DNA of 64,000 nucleotides from Sulfurospirillum halorespirans DSM 13726 (GCF_001723605.1 NZ_CP017111.1:1922001-1986000), one strand, 5' to 3'. Positions 26,095-35,416 are shown, counted from the first letter of the stretch. A program made the numbers and translations. Notes: generated from the letters alone by a model not told the origin.

Positions 26095-28031
26095 TGCGTA
26101 AATTTCTCTTAACCGCCTTCAGTGTCATTATCGCGTACGCTGTTTTTTTCAGTTATGTTCACTCCAAAATGAAAGAAGAGCGCGATGTTCTCCTCTTGAA
26201 TGAACATAAAATTATAGAAACCTCGTACAAGGCAGTGACGCAGATGTACAGCATCTCCATCGAGAACTATTTTCGCTATGCCATTATGCAACCTCCCATT
26301 CTTAAGATTTTAAATGACGTCGTAGATACGAATGATACGCACGAAAAAGCGCTGCTCCGAGGCTCCTTATACCGCCTTTTATACTCTTTTTACAATGATG
26401 AGCTTAAGAGGCTTGGCATCAGGCAGTTTCATTTTCACACACCTCAAGGCGAAAGTTTTTTGCGTTTTCATGCTCCTGCTGAAAATGGTGACAACCTGAT
26501 GGAGGTACGTCCTTCCATCAAAAAAGCCAACATTGAAAAAAAATTTGTTACGGGATTTGAAGGAGGTCGCACATACCCTGGATTTCGCTATGTTTTTCCC
26601 ATTATTCAGGAAGGAAAACATTTAGGCAGCGTTGAAGTCTCTTTAGCGTATGAAAACATTGAGTTTGAGCTTTCAAAACTTTTGAGCTGGAAAGATCATC
26701 TGCTGCTGCTTAAAAAATCGGTCACAACCGATATGGTCTTTGAAGGACACAAACACCATTTTATGCCCTCACCTTTGAGCAATGATTTTGTCATCGAAAA
26801 CCAAAAAATTTCTAATATCACCGCACCTTCCATTGAATCGGAACTGACCAAAAAGATCAACACGATACTTAAAGAGCACTACAACATCGATGCAAAACTC
26901 AAAGAAGGTAAAAATTTCTCCATTCCTGTGCTTCAAGATGATGACGGTTATGTTGCTAATTTTTACGCTGTTTACGATCTCACAGGTACGCTTGCCGCTT
27001 ACGCCGTTACCTACAGCCATTTAGATGATCTTGTCAAAATCCAACATAAATACATTGCATCGCTTCTTTTTGGCTTTTTAACCTTTGTGCTTCTGGGCAT
27101 TGTCCTTTATCTACTTATTGAGCAGAGTCATAAAACGCTTAAAGAGAAGGTATTATTTGAAACCATTGTCGATAAAACGATCAATGGGGTGATTCTCCTC
27201 AATACCAAAGGGCAGATCACGTTTATCAATAACGCCGCAACAACGCTTTTAGGCTACTCGCTTAAAGAGGTCATCGGAAAAGATTCGCACGAGCTTATTC
27301 ATGTTCATCCGCATGACACCACCAAAGAAGAGTGCCCTATTTTAAACTCAATGCGTTATCAACGAACCTACCTCGGCGAAGAGGTTTTTCGTAAAAAAGA
27401 TGGAGAGCATTTTACCATCCATCTCAATGCCACCCCTTTTCTACAGGACAATAACAACATTGGCTCGGTCATTATCTTTAGAGACATTAGCAAAGAGAAA
27501 GAGGCACAAAAAACCATTGAACATTTGGCGTATTATGACTCACTCACAGAACTTCCCAATCGCAAACTTTTACTGGATCGCTTGAGCCATACGCTTGCCA
27601 ATACCAGCCGTGACCCTGAATTTTGCGGGCTTTTATTTATCGATCTGGATAATTTCAAATTTCTCAACGACACCAAAGGGCACGAATACGGCGACATGCT
27701 TCTGAAAATGGTTGCCAAACGGTTATCCAGTACGCTTCGTTTATGCGACACCGTTTCTCGTTTTGGAGGCGATGAATTTGTCATTTTAGTCACAAAACTA
27801 GGAGACGACCCCTACGAAGCCAAAACACGACTCAGGGAGATTGGTTATAAAATTCTTCATGCGATTGGTGAGCAATTTCGATTGATCAATTTTGATTACA
27901 CCTGCACGGCAAGCATTGGTGGAACGCTCTTTCATGAGACCAATAAAACGATCAATGAAATTTTAAAAGATGCCGACATCGCCATGTATGAAGTGAAAAA
28001 ACAACATAAGAATGAGATCAAAATCGTTTAA
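26094..28031 (+). CDS. Membrane PAS-GGDEF diguanylate cyclase
   Basis: This 645-residue protein has an N-terminal helix (residues 4-24), a long periplasmic sensor region (to about 320) with FHFHTPQGESFLRFH and GGRTYPGFRYVFPI as in cache-type double sensors, and a second helix (LLFGFLTFVLLGIVLYLLI). A PAS domain follows (NGVILLNTKGQITFINNAA, about 365-475), then a GGDEF domain with DIDNF-equivalent FIDLDNFKFLNDTKGHEYGD and active site RFGGDEFVIL. It makes cyclic di-GMP. Translation is coupled to the binding protein upstream, which probably modulates its sensor. Confidence 0.9.
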   Translation: MRKFLLTAFSVIIAYAVFFSYVHSKMKEERDVLLLNEHKIIETSYKAVTQMYSISIENYFRYAIMQPPILKILNDVVDTNDTHEKALLRGSLYRLLYSFYNDELKRLGIRQFHFHTPQGESFLRFHAPAENGDNLMEVRPSIKKANIEKKFVTGFEGGRTYPGFRYVFPIIQEGKHLGSVEVSLAYENIEFELSKLLSWKDHLLLLKKSVTTDMVFEGHKHHFMPSPLSNDFVIENQKISNITAPSIESELTKKINTILKEHYNIDAKLKEGKNFSIPVLQDDDGYVANFYAVYDLTGTLAAYAVTYSHLDDLVKIQHKYIASLLFGFLTFVLLGIVLYLLIEQSHKTLKEKVLFETIVDKTINGVILLNTKGQITFINNAATTLLGYSLKEVIGKDSHELIHVHPHDTTKEECPILNSMRYQRTYLGEEVFRKKDGEHFTIHLNATPFLQDNNNIGSVIIFRDISKEKEAQKTIEHLAYYDSLTELPNRKLLLDRLSHTLANTSRDPEFCGLLFIDLDNFKFLNDTKGHEYGDMLLKMVAKRLSSTLRLCDTVSRFGGDEFVILVTKLGDDPYEAKTRLREIGYKILHAIGEQFRLINFDYTCTASIGGTLFHETNKTINEILKDADIAMYEVKKQHKNEIKIV

Positions 28032-28056
28032 AATGTGCTAGACTTTTTTCAATGGG

Positions 28057-29277
28057 TTATGAAAAAAGTCTAATGCTAAAACTATTCCAGCCCTCTTTAC
28101 ATGTAAGACTCAGTTTAAATCCATGCTTTTGGACAATCTTTTTAACAATACTCAACCCCAAACCAAAACCCTCAGCTCCTCTAGTATCATCACCTTGGGC
28201 GAACGGTTCGCAGTAATACTCCAACGCGTGTTTGAGTGCTTCACCTCTGCTTTTAACGCTGATCGTGCGCTCTTTTACTTCGATGAGAATGGGTTTTTGT
28301 GTGGTGTATTTTAACGCATTATCGATTAAGTTTTTAAGCGCAATGGAGAGGTAATTAAGATCACCCTTGATCTCAAAAGGCTCATCGATGTGAAGCTCCA
28401 CCAAACTTTCATCTTCAATCAGTGCGCGTGAAAGGGACTCTGAGATGAGTGTTTCGGCATTGAAACGCGTAAGATTTAGTTGTTCCATATTGGCATTGAG
28501 CCGCTCGATATCTAAAAGCTCTTTGGTCAACTCATCAATCTGGGAAATCGCTTTTTTAAGACTCTGCTGATACTTCCCCTCCCCTAACATCTCTAAGGCA
28601 AGTTTGGATTTGGCAAGTGGTGTGCGAAGTTCATGCCCGATGTCACGAAGCAAGCGTTGACGTGAAAGAATCAGCGCTTCGATGTTAGACGCCATCGCAT
28701 TGAAGGTATTAGAAAGCTTGCCAAGTTCGTTGGAGCCAAAGCGTTTCATTCTTACATGTAAAGCACCTTCGCCAAATTTTTGAAGCGTTAACGCAATCTG
28801 TTTGAGCGGAAAAATAAGCTTGATGACCATCAAAAAAGTGATAATAAGCACAAAAATATCGGCAAAGATCAGATAACTCACACGATCAAAATGATAAAAA
28901 CCCTCCTCTTGGGTTATGTCGCGTACCAACAAGCTCTCATCCAAATAACTCAGGAGCAAAAGGTATCTGCCTTTGGTATCCATCAAAATTTTGACTTCTC
29001 CAAAGGAGCTGCTTTTTTCATAAATCGTTTGAGAGCCTTCCAACACGCTTTGCGACTCTGCAATGAGTTCAAAGTTAAAGGATTGAAGCCTTTTGGTAAG
29101 CGATGCTTGATCGTCATTGGCAAGGTCGCGAAAGAGCTCGGTGGAGGCTTGAAGGTACTTCTCTTTTAAGAGCATCTCTATTTTGGCTTGGGTGAGTTGG
29201 TTTGTTTCGCGTGAGACAAAAAGCATCAACGAAAGACTGACTAAAAAAAGTAAAAAGAGTTTGGTAAAAATGGACAT
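28057..29277 (-). CDS. Sensor histidine kinase, ArsS-like
   Basis: The start at 29277, two bases after the regulator stop, gives about 406 residues beginning MSIFTKLFLLFLVSLSLML. Helix one (6-22), a periplasmic loop of ~110 residues and helix two (YLIFADIFVLIITFLMVI) are followed by HAMP. The phosphoacceptor HELRTPLAKSKLALEML, N box LIDNALKYT and G box EGFGLGLSIVKKI follow. It resembles the ArsS-type kinases of Campylobacterota. It is last in the cytochrome - Spy - regulator operon, so it may sense redox or envelope state linked to the haem proteins. It contains near-palindromes at 28096 and 28751. Confidence 0.88.
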   Translation of the reverse strand: MSIFTKLFLLFLVSLSLMLFVSRETNQLTQAKIEMLLKEKYLQASTELFRDLANDDQASLTKRLQSFNFELIAESQSVLEGSQTIYEKSSSFGEVKILMDTKGRYLLLLSYLDESLLVRDITQEEGFYHFDRVSYLIFADIFVLIITFLMVIKLIFPLKQIALTLQKFGEGALHVRMKRFGSNELGKLSNTFNAMASNIEALILSRQRLLRDIGHELRTPLAKSKLALEMLGEGKYQQSLKKAISQIDELTKELLDIERLNANMEQLNLTRFNAETLISESLSRALIEDESLVELHIDEPFEIKGDLNYLSIALKNLIDNALKYTTQKPILIEVKERTISVKSRGEALKHALEYYCEPFAQGDDTRGAEGFGLGLSIVKKIVQKHGFKLSLTCKEGWNSFSIRLFS

Positions 29278-29278
29278 C

Positions 29279-29950
29279 TTAACCGACCATTTTATAGCCA
29301 ATGCCCCAAACCGACTTGATGTATTTGGGATTTTTTGGATCATCGCCTATTTTGGCTCTGAGATTGCTGATGTGCATATCGACCGTGCGATCTTTAGAGT
29401 TGTAGCCAATGCCATTAATCGCGTTAAAAATTACCTCACGCGAAAACACTTTGCCTTGATTGGAGAGTAAAAGAAGTAAGATGTCAAATTCGATTTTCGT
29501 TAAATCTAAATGATAGCCCTCCAAAGAGACTTCCATTTTCGCTTCATCGATTTCAAAATCTCCCACGCGCTTGTTTGACTGGGTATTTCTACGCAAAAAG
29601 GAGTTGATTTTTAGCACCAATTCACGTGGCTCATACGGCTTTGCAAGGTAGTCATCGGCACCCACGCCATAACCTAAGATTTTATCGCTGAGTTCATTGC
29701 GCGCCGAGGAGATAATGATATGCGCGTCACTCATCGCTCTAATCTCTTTGCACACATCAAACCCATCCATCTGCGGTAACATCAGATCAAGGACGACCAC
29801 TTTATAGTGCGAAGGATTGGCTTTCAAATGTGAGAGAGCCTCTTTAGGTTTATCAAAAGCCTTCACTTCAAAATCGTAATTGTGCAGGTAATCACCAATG
29901 AGCGATTGCATCTCCAAATCGTCTTCGATGAGTAAAATTTTCTCGCTCAT
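29279..29950 (-). CDS. OmpR/PhoB family response regulator
   Basis: About 223 residues from MSEKILLIEDDLEMQ. The receiver domain has acidic pair EDD, phosphoacceptor VVLDLMLPQMDG near Asp-51, and KPYEPRELV. The C-terminal winged helix contains LTKIEFDILLLLLSNQGKVFSREVIF and RTVDMHISNLRAKI, ending VWGIGYKMVG. The ATG at 29950 overlaps the Spy-like stop (ATGA). Its partner kinase follows two bases later. It probably controls the cytochrome operon it belongs to, an inference from gene order. Confidence 0.92.
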   Translation of the reverse strand: MSEKILLIEDDLEMQSLIGDYLHNYDFEVKAFDKPKEALSHLKANPSHYKVVVLDLMLPQMDGFDVCKEIRAMSDAHIIISSARNELSDKILGYGVGADDYLAKPYEPRELVLKINSFLRRNTQSNKRVGDFEIDEAKMEVSLEGYHLDLTKIEFDILLLLLSNQGKVFSREVIFNAINGIGYNSKDRTVDMHISNLRAKIGDDPKNPKYIKSVWGIGYKMVG

Positions 29951-30324
29951 TCCACTTCCCACTCTTCAAGGTTATGTGCAAATTTTTGGCGTTGTTCTGG
30001 GGTTAAAAGGTTGTGCATTTGCAGTAAAAAATGGCTCTCTATCGCGCTGGATTTTTGGCTGATTGCTTGGTTGATTTTCTGCAAATCTTCTTCGTTTAAA
30101 ACCTCATGCGTCAGCAATGCCTCTTTTTGATCTTCCATCTTTCCCTTGAACTCACGAAAGGCTTTGATGTCGACTCGAAACTGCTTAATAATGCTTTTCG
30201 CAACCTCTTTTTGCTCAGAGGTTAACTCCAAATAAGAGAGGTCTTTACTCAGGTGATGCTCTTTTTTACCGTCATGATCGGCATACAGACAAAGTGTGAG
30301 AAGTAAAATGAGCAGTATCTTCAT
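29947..30324 (-). CDS. Spy/CpxP-like small periplasmic protein
   Basis: This 125-residue protein has a signal peptide (MKILLILLLTLCLYA) and two LTxxQ-type repeats characteristic of Spy/CpxP: ELTSEQKEVAKSI near residue 33 and LLTPEQRQKFAHNL near 108. The mature protein is wholly helical and charged. Relatives are ATP-independent chaperones or feedback regulators of sensor kinases; being directly upstream of a two-component pair favours the CpxP-like feedback role. The ATG is adjacent to the stop codon of the cytochrome b gene. Confidence 0.75.
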   Translation of the reverse strand: MKILLILLLTLCLYADHDGKKEHHLSKDLSYLELTSEQKEVAKSIIKQFRVDIKAFREFKGKMEDQKEALLTHEVLNEEDLQKINQAISQKSSAIESHFLLQMHNLLTPEQRQKFAHNLEEWEVE

Positions 30325-31428
30325 TTACAGCCTTTTAATATCGCGATTGTTCAGTAGTCCATTTTCAATATTATCATGGCATGCCTTACAATTTGATGGT
30401 TTTCCAATATCCGCTTGTGCAAAAACAGCTTTGTCAATCTTTTTGTGGCGATTTTTCCAAAAAGGTGTTTCGGTGATCGCAAGATAGGTTTTATCGTTTT
30501 CCAAGCTTGCTAGAATACGCAGAGAAGACTCTTTGGTGGAAGTCTCAGAACTGTTTTTCACTAAAAATGCTTTGATCGACTCTGTGGTTGCAGCATCCAG
30601 TGAGGCATCATCGCCAAAGTGGTTTTCCAGTGTGTCCATCATGCTCACCCACGATTTTTGTGGCAGTAAAAAAGGAGGATAGAGTGTATGACAACTGATA
30701 CACTCTTTGTAAAAGGCAGGGTTCTCTTTGGTGTAGTCCATTTTAGGATTGCCATCGGCGATTAAAAGACTGTTAGGCGCTACGAGCATATACACAAACG
30801 CAAAGAGAGAAAGCGCAATGGCAACACCACCAAAGATTTTTTGCATCAGTGTGAGTTTAACACCCTCTTCCTCGCCTAGCTTATACCCATCAACCATCGA
30901 CTCTAAGGCGCGTGATTTATGGAAAAGCTTATCCAATAAAACACCCGCGATATGCGCAAAAATCACCGCCATCAAGACATTGGCAAAAAACTCATGCACC
31001 TCTTTAAAAAGTTTCATATCGCGAAACATCGTGTGATTCATAAAGGAAAACACGCCCATGCCCTCTTTGACGCCGTACGTTAACGCACCTGAGATTACCG
31101 CTAAAAAGGTTAAAACGATCATCGCGATGATGGCATAACTCGAAGCTGGATTGTGCCCGATGTACTCTTTTTTGTTGCCAAAAATGGAAAATATATACTC
31201 TTTTAAATCGCTAAGATTAAAGTTAAAATCTTTAAATTTAGAGTATTTGACATCCAAAAAACCCCACAGAATTCTAAACAAAAACAGCAGTGCGAGTGTG
31301 TACCCCAGCGCTACATGTAACGTAAGTAAACGTTTGACTTCGGGGGTAAGAAAAACCGCCAACATCATGACCATAAGCAGTGCATGTGAGACTCGTGTGT
31401 AAAGTCCCCAGACTAAAATCTTTTTCAT
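30325..31428 (-). CDS. Cytochrome b561-type membrane protein fused to a diheme cytochrome c domain
   Basis: Residues ~1-220 form a di-haem cytochrome b of the prokaryotic b561 type, with several membrane helices and histidines in YTRVSHALLM, LTLHVALGYTL and EVHEFFANV/FAHIAGVL. After another helix (FGGVAIALSLFAFVYMLV) comes a periplasmic domain with two haem c sites, CISCH near residue 243 and CKACH near 351, similar to the diheme cytochrome encoded next to it. It likely moves quinol electrons to the soluble cytochromes. The start at 31428 overlaps the upstream stop (ATGA) and has GGAG upstream. Confidence 0.85.
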   Translation of the reverse strand: MKKILVWGLYTRVSHALLMVMMLAVFLTPEVKRLLTLHVALGYTLALLFLFRILWGFLDVKYSKFKDFNFNLSDLKEYIFSIFGNKKEYIGHNPASSYAIIAMIVLTFLAVISGALTYGVKEGMGVFSFMNHTMFRDMKLFKEVHEFFANVLMAVIFAHIAGVLLDKLFHKSRALESMVDGYKLGEEEGVKLTLMQKIFGGVAIALSLFAFVYMLVAPNSLLIADGNPKMDYTKENPAFYKECISCHTLYPPFLLPQKSWVSMMDTLENHFGDDASLDAATTESIKAFLVKNSSETSTKESSLRILASLENDKTYLAITETPFWKNRHKKIDKAVFAQADIGKPSNCKACHDNIENGLLNNRDIKRL

Positions 31429-31880
31429 TCCCATCTCCCATAATTTGGAATCACGATAGCGCGTTCGCTGTAGTTGCCTTTATCCGCCGTGGTGTGACAG
31501 GCGAGACAATTAGCGATTGAATTCACCTCTTTTTGCTCAATGAATTTCGCAGGAATTTTGCGATGCTCTTTGATGAAATAAGGCGACTTTGTGATCTGCA
31601 TCGTGCTGTTGTTTGCAGTAATCTTACCGCTTCCTGCATTACTTACAAGATAGCTTAATATCTGCTCACTTTCAACCTTGCCTAATGAGGCGTCGGTGCC
31701 AAAGTGATCGCTCAGATTTCCCATCACTTTTTCCCATGAAGCTTTACTTAAAAGGGCTGGCTGATACCCAAAGTGACAACTCGCACACTCTTTTTGATAC
31801 TGTGCATTATCCGCAGGTGCAACACTGCCTGCAAAGGCAAAGCTGAGTCCAAGTGCTGTGATTAAGAGTAATTTTTTCAT
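31425..31880 (-). CDS. Periplasmic diheme cytochrome c (DHC family)
   Basis: About 151 residues with a signal peptide (MKKLLLITALGLSFAFAGS) and two haem c motifs, CASCH near residue 33 and CLACH near 129. The spacing and the segment LSKASWEKVMGNLSDHFGTDASL match the DHC (dihaem cytochrome c) family. The second of two tandem ATGs is better spaced from AAGGAG. DHC is the known electron partner of SHP, whose gene precedes it by a few bases, and of the cytochrome b that follows. The same W-x3-M-x2-L-x2-HFG-DASL pattern recurs in the fused domain of the next gene. Confidence 0.88.
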   Translation of the reverse strand: MKKLLLITALGLSFAFAGSVAPADNAQYQKECASCHFGYQPALLSKASWEKVMGNLSDHFGTDASLGKVESEQILSYLVSNAGSGKITANNSTMQITKSPYFIKEHRKIPAKFIEQKEVNSIANCLACHTTADKGNYSERAIVIPNYGRWE

Positions 31881-31889
31881 CATATCTCC

Positions 31890-32306
31890 TTATTGGTTAA
31901 TGATGTACGTTAAAACATCACCTTTTTCAAGCGCGACTCCCTCACGCGCAAACACATCGTTGAAATTACGTCTCAGCCACTTTTCGACCTCAGCAACATC
32001 GGTAAGGCGAGTTGGATTTACAGATGGGGCTAATGCCGTAATAGGTTTGTTGGTATTGACATTTTGCCCACCATTTTTGAGATTGGTTGAGTGACACGTG
32101 GTACAACTCATCTCGCCTCCTTTTTTGCCCGTATGTTTGGAGACAAAAAGTGTTTCGCCTCGCTTGGCATCAAAGCCAGAAAAACTAGGATTTGCAGCCT
32201 TTGCTTCGGTGCTTAAGCCCTCCATGTAGGTTTTCATGGGGGTATTGAACTCTTTGGCATTGAGCAGTGTGAATGTCAGTAGGATAAAACAGACTGTTTT
32301 TTTCAT
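31890..32306 (-). CDS. SHP-like monohaem cytochrome c (DUF1924)
   Basis: This 138-residue periplasmic protein has a signal peptide ending LLNA, a single haem motif CTTCH near residue 71, and GETLFVSKHTGKKGG before it, with PTRLTDVAEVEKWLRRNFNDV after. This is the DUF1924/sphaeroides haem protein pattern. SHP binds oxygen or other small ligands at an open haem face in characterised relatives. It leads a leftward operon with the diheme cytochrome and cytochrome b, the known shp-dhc-cytb arrangement. AGGAG precedes the ATG. Confidence 0.85.
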   Translation of the reverse strand: MKKTVCFILLTFTLLNAKEFNTPMKTYMEGLSTEAKAANPSFSGFDAKRGETLFVSKHTGKKGGEMSCTTCHSTNLKNGGQNVNTNKPITALAPSVNPTRLTDVAEVEKWLRRNFNDVFAREGVALEKGDVLTYIINQ

Positions 32307-32381
32307 ATCGAACTCCTAAATTGATACTGAAATCTTAGGACAACAGTGTCAATTTAGGGTTGACTTCTTCTTTACACTTTC

Positions 32382-32393
32382 TTTACATGTAAA
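32382..32393. repeat. TTTACATGTAAA palindrome copy
   Basis: Exact copy (TCTTTACATGTAAAGA, 16-bp palindrome) just past the stop codon of the putative prp regulator and upstream of the cytochrome operon; it may end the regulator transcript. Confidence 0.9.
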
Positions 32394-32396
32394 GAG

Positions 32397-33347
32397 TTAG
32401 GGCAACTCCGTTCGCGGCTCAAACGGTGAGATATTGTTGAGAAACAAAGCTCCATACGGTGTCTGCTTTTCGATGTCATAGTAACAATCAATCAGCGTTT
32501 TATCGGAGACAATGGCACCCTTAATGATACGAAGAATCTTAGCAGCATCGGTACGAATGATATGACTTGGCGCTTGGGAAGCGGAAGTAAAGTAGCGGTG
32601 CATGCGGTAGATCAATTTTTTGTTTTGAATCTCAACGATTAAAGAGTCAATCGGCATTTTGAAAAACATAAAATTTTGCTTGACATTGATGGAGATGTAC
32701 GCCGTGTCCATGCCGTAGATCTTCGTCGAATGCGAGTCAAAAAAGTAGAGGCTTTTGTTGTAATTGTCGTAAAAAGTGTCGTGCATGAGCTCTAAGATTT
32801 GTATTTTTTCACTCTTGGTGTAAAAATTGCCTATGTGTGAAAACGCAAAACGCAACAGCGATTCGATGGAGTACCACTCGGTTGATTCAAACGCATAGTT
32901 AGAAATCTGCTCATACCGCAATTTTTTAAGCTCCACCGCTTCGGCAGAAATCACCCGTTTGTAAGGCGTTGGAACCACTTTGTCTCGATACGCTGGACCA
33001 GGGAACTGCGGATGGATCACAAAGCGATCTTGCGCCTCTTTGTCTAAAATGTACCGAAGTCCGCCCTCATAGCCTTGATCGATAATGCGTATCTCATCTT
33101 TGGGAATATGCTCCAACATATCTTCAAAATCAACCCCATTGCACTCACTCTCCCAAATAGTAGGAGGATAGCGAAAAAATTTGGAGATGGAAGTTTTAAC
33201 CTCAGAGGAAGGCTCTTTGGTGACCAGTTTGTCGATCCATGCAGTGAGGGTTCTGCGGTCTTTGTTGATGATGGAGGCAAACTTGGAGATACTGAGACCC
33301 GAGCGATTGTAAATCGCAACAATTTTCTCGATGGCGTTATCGTACAT
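32397..33347 (-). CDS. Putative regulator of the divergent methylcitrate operon (HTH N-terminus)
   Basis: This 316-residue protein has an N-terminal helix-turn-helix-like segment (IVAIYNRSGLSISKFASIINKDRRTLTAWI, residues ~8-38). The remaining ~270 residues have no family I recognise; they contain ESTEWYSIESLLRFAFSHIGNFY and many aromatic residues. It is not PrpR of the sigma-54 type, not GntR, LysR or TetR. The ATG at 33347 has AAGGTGAG six bases upstream. It is divergent from prpE across 152 bp, the usual place for the operon's regulator; the role is inferred from that and from the N-terminal motif. Confidence 0.65.
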   Translation of the reverse strand: MYDNAIEKIVAIYNRSGLSISKFASIINKDRRTLTAWIDKLVTKEPSSEVKTSISKFFRYPPTIWESECNGVDFEDMLEHIPKDEIRIIDQGYEGGLRYILDKEAQDRFVIHPQFPGPAYRDKVVPTPYKRVISAEAVELKKLRYEQISNYAFESTEWYSIESLLRFAFSHIGNFYTKSEKIQILELMHDTFYDNYNKSLYFFDSHSTKIYGMDTAYISINVKQNFMFFKMPIDSLIVEIQNKKLIYRMHRYFTSASQAPSHIIRTDAAKILRIIKGAIVSDKTLIDCYYDIEKQTPYGALFLNNISPFEPRTELP

Positions 33348-33385
33348 GAAGCTCACCTTAGTACTTTTTAACTACATTATGTATA

Positions 33386-33475
33386 AAAACTGTACGAGTC
33401 TAGCATCTATGTCTGAAAATTGTCTTAAAAAATCAAAACTAGTACACTGAATTAAACCTTAAGTCGTTATATAAT
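33386..33475 (+). promoter_or_regulatory. prp promoter with repeated AAAACT-(A)GTAC motifs
   Basis: TATAAT at 33470-33475 is a good -10 box 25 bases before prpE. Upstream lie two similar sequences, AAAACTGTACGA (33386) and AAAACTAGTACACT (33436), and a third GTACTAC at 33488 after the promoter. The copy near 33440 is at about -45, an activator position. These may be operator sites for the divergent regulator. Confidence 0.45.
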
Positions 33476-33499
33476 TGTTCAAAATTTGTACTACAGGAG

Positions 33500-35416
33500 A
33501 TGTCAGTGTCATTGAAGTATGAGTCAACTTACAAAGAGTCCATTGAGAACCCAGAGAAATTTTGGGCACAAGCGGCGACAAAAGTGCATTGGTATCACCA
33601 ATGGGACAAAGTCTTAGATGTCGTTGATAACCATTATAGATGGTTTGTTGGCGGATGTATGAACAGCTGTTACAATGCGCTGGATTTGCACATTGACAAT
33701 GGCCGAGGTGACCAACTTGCCATTATCTATGACTCGCCTGTCACCGATACCAAAAAAACCTATACCTATAGGGAACTACGCCAAAGAGTCTCTAAAACGG
33801 CGTCCATTCTTGTAAACAAAGGTGTCGTCAAAGGCGATCGTGTCGTCATTTATATGCCAATGATCCCCGAAGCGGTCATTGCGATGCTAGCGTGTGCGCG
33901 CATCGGAGCGATTCACTCCGTTGTTTTTGGTGGATTTGCTGCTCACGAGCTAGCAACGCGTATTGATGATGCCAAACCTCGCGTCATTATCAGTGCCTCA
34001 TGCGGTATTGAGATCAGCAAGCTAATCAAATACAAACCTCTTTTGGATGAAGCCATCAAACAATCGACCCATAAACCAACGACCTGCCTTATCTGGCAAC
34101 GCCCGCAAGAGAGAGCCAATATGCTTCCATGGCGTGACATCGACTGGGAAGTCGAAGAGGAAAAAGCGGGCTTAGTTGAGTGTGTGCCCGTTGATGCGAC
34201 TGATCCACTTTACATTCTCTACACCTCAGGAACGACAGGCAAACCTAAAGGCGTTATTCGCTCTAATGGCGGTCACTCGGTTGCAATGAAATGGTCGATG
34301 GACAATGTCTACAACGCCAAACCAGGCGATGTTTTCTGGGCTGCCAGTGATGTGGGTTGGGTTGTCGGACACTCCTACATCGTGTATGGACCTTTGATGA
34401 ACGGATGCACGACCATTATCTATGAAGGGAAACCTGTACGAACCCCAAATCCAGGTGCTTTTTGGAGAGTGTGTGATGAGTACAAAGTCAATATACTTTT
34501 TGCTGCTCCTACCGCATTTCGTGCCATTAAAAAAGAGGATAGCAAAGGTGAATGGGTCAAAAAATATGATCTAAGCGCACTCAAAAGCATCTTTTTAGCC
34601 GGCGAGCGCTGTGACAGTGATACGTTAGAGTGGATCACCAAAATCACCAATAAACCCGCCATTGATCACTGGTGGCAAACCGAAACGGGTTGGGCAATCG
34701 CAGCCAATCCTATGGGACTTGACCCAATGCCTATTAAAGCAGGCTCTCCTACCAAACCAATGCCAGGGTTTAACCTCAAAGTGCTTGATGAACAAGGCAA
34801 TGAGTGTAAACCTAATCAATTAGGCAATTTGGTACTCAAACTCCCACTCCCGCCTTCGTGTTTGATGAGCATTTGGTCGGATGATCAACGCTATAAAAAA
34901 TCGTACCTCAACTTCTACCCCGGCTACTACCTCACGGGGGATAGTGGCTACATTGATGAAGACGGTTATGTCTGGGTAATGGGACGTATGGATGGTGTCA
35001 TCAATGTCGCAGGTCACAGACTTTCCACAGGAGAGATGGAAGAGGTCATCTCAAAACATCCCGATGTGGCAGAGTGTGCGGTTATTGGTGTGGATGATGA
35101 ACTCAAAGGCGAAGTACCAATGGCATTTGTTGTACTCAAAGATGGCATTGAGCGTGACAATCGCTCCATCGCGGATGGCGTTATACAACTGGTGCGTGAA
35201 GAGATTGGTGCAGTGGCAGGACTTAAGCTTGCGACTGTCATTGAAAAACTTCCTAAAACGCGTAGCGGTAAGATTTTGCGAGCCACGATGCGTTCAATGG
35301 TCGATGGTAAAGAGTGGAGTATGCCCTCCACCATTGAAGACGAAAGTGTCTTAGCTGACATTCAACAATCAATCGAAAAACTGGGATACCCCATCCCTAA
35401 AAAAGGAAAAAAATGA
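33500..35416 (+). CDS. prpE: Propionyl-CoA synthetase
   Basis: This 638-residue AMP-forming ligase has the N-terminal ACAS-type segment, P-loop [70 protein letters not shown] and the C-terminal regulatory lysine in [15 protein letters not shown]. It activates propionate to propionyl-CoA for the methylcitrate cycle. The ATG at 33500 touches AGGAG with no spacer; the in-frame GTG at 33506 has proper spacing and may be the real start. It heads prpE-B-C-D and overlaps prpB. It differs from the Acs at 48453, which has acetate genes beside it. Confidence 0.93.
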   Translation: MSVSLKYESTYKESIENPEKFWAQAATKVHWYHQWDKVLDVVDNHYRWFVGGCMNSCYNALDLHIDNGRGDQLAIIYDSPVTDTKKTYTYRELRQRVSKTASILVNKGVVKGDRVVIYMPMIPEAVIAMLACARIGAIHSVVFGGFAAHELATRIDDAKPRVIISASCGIEISKLIKYKPLLDEAIKQSTHKPTTCLIWQRPQERANMLPWRDIDWEVEEEKAGLVECVPVDATDPLYILYTSGTTGKPKGVIRSNGGHSVAMKWSMDNVYNAKPGDVFWAASDVGWVVGHSYIVYGPLMNGCTTIIYEGKPVRTPNPGAFWRVCDEYKVNILFAAPTAFRAIKKEDSKGEWVKKYDLSALKSIFLAGERCDSDTLEWITKITNKPAIDHWWQTETGWAIAANPMGLDPMPIKAGSPTKPMPGFNLKVLDEQGNECKPNQLGNLVLKLPLPPSCLMSIWSDDQRYKKSYLNFYPGYYLTGDSGYIDEDGYVWVMGRMDGVINVAGHRLSTGEMEEVISKHPDVAECAVIGVDDELKGEVPMAFVVLKDGIERDNRSIADGVIQLVREEIGAVAGLKLATVIEKLPKTRSGKILRATMRSMVDGKEWSMPSTIEDESVLADIQQSIEKLGYPIPKKGKK

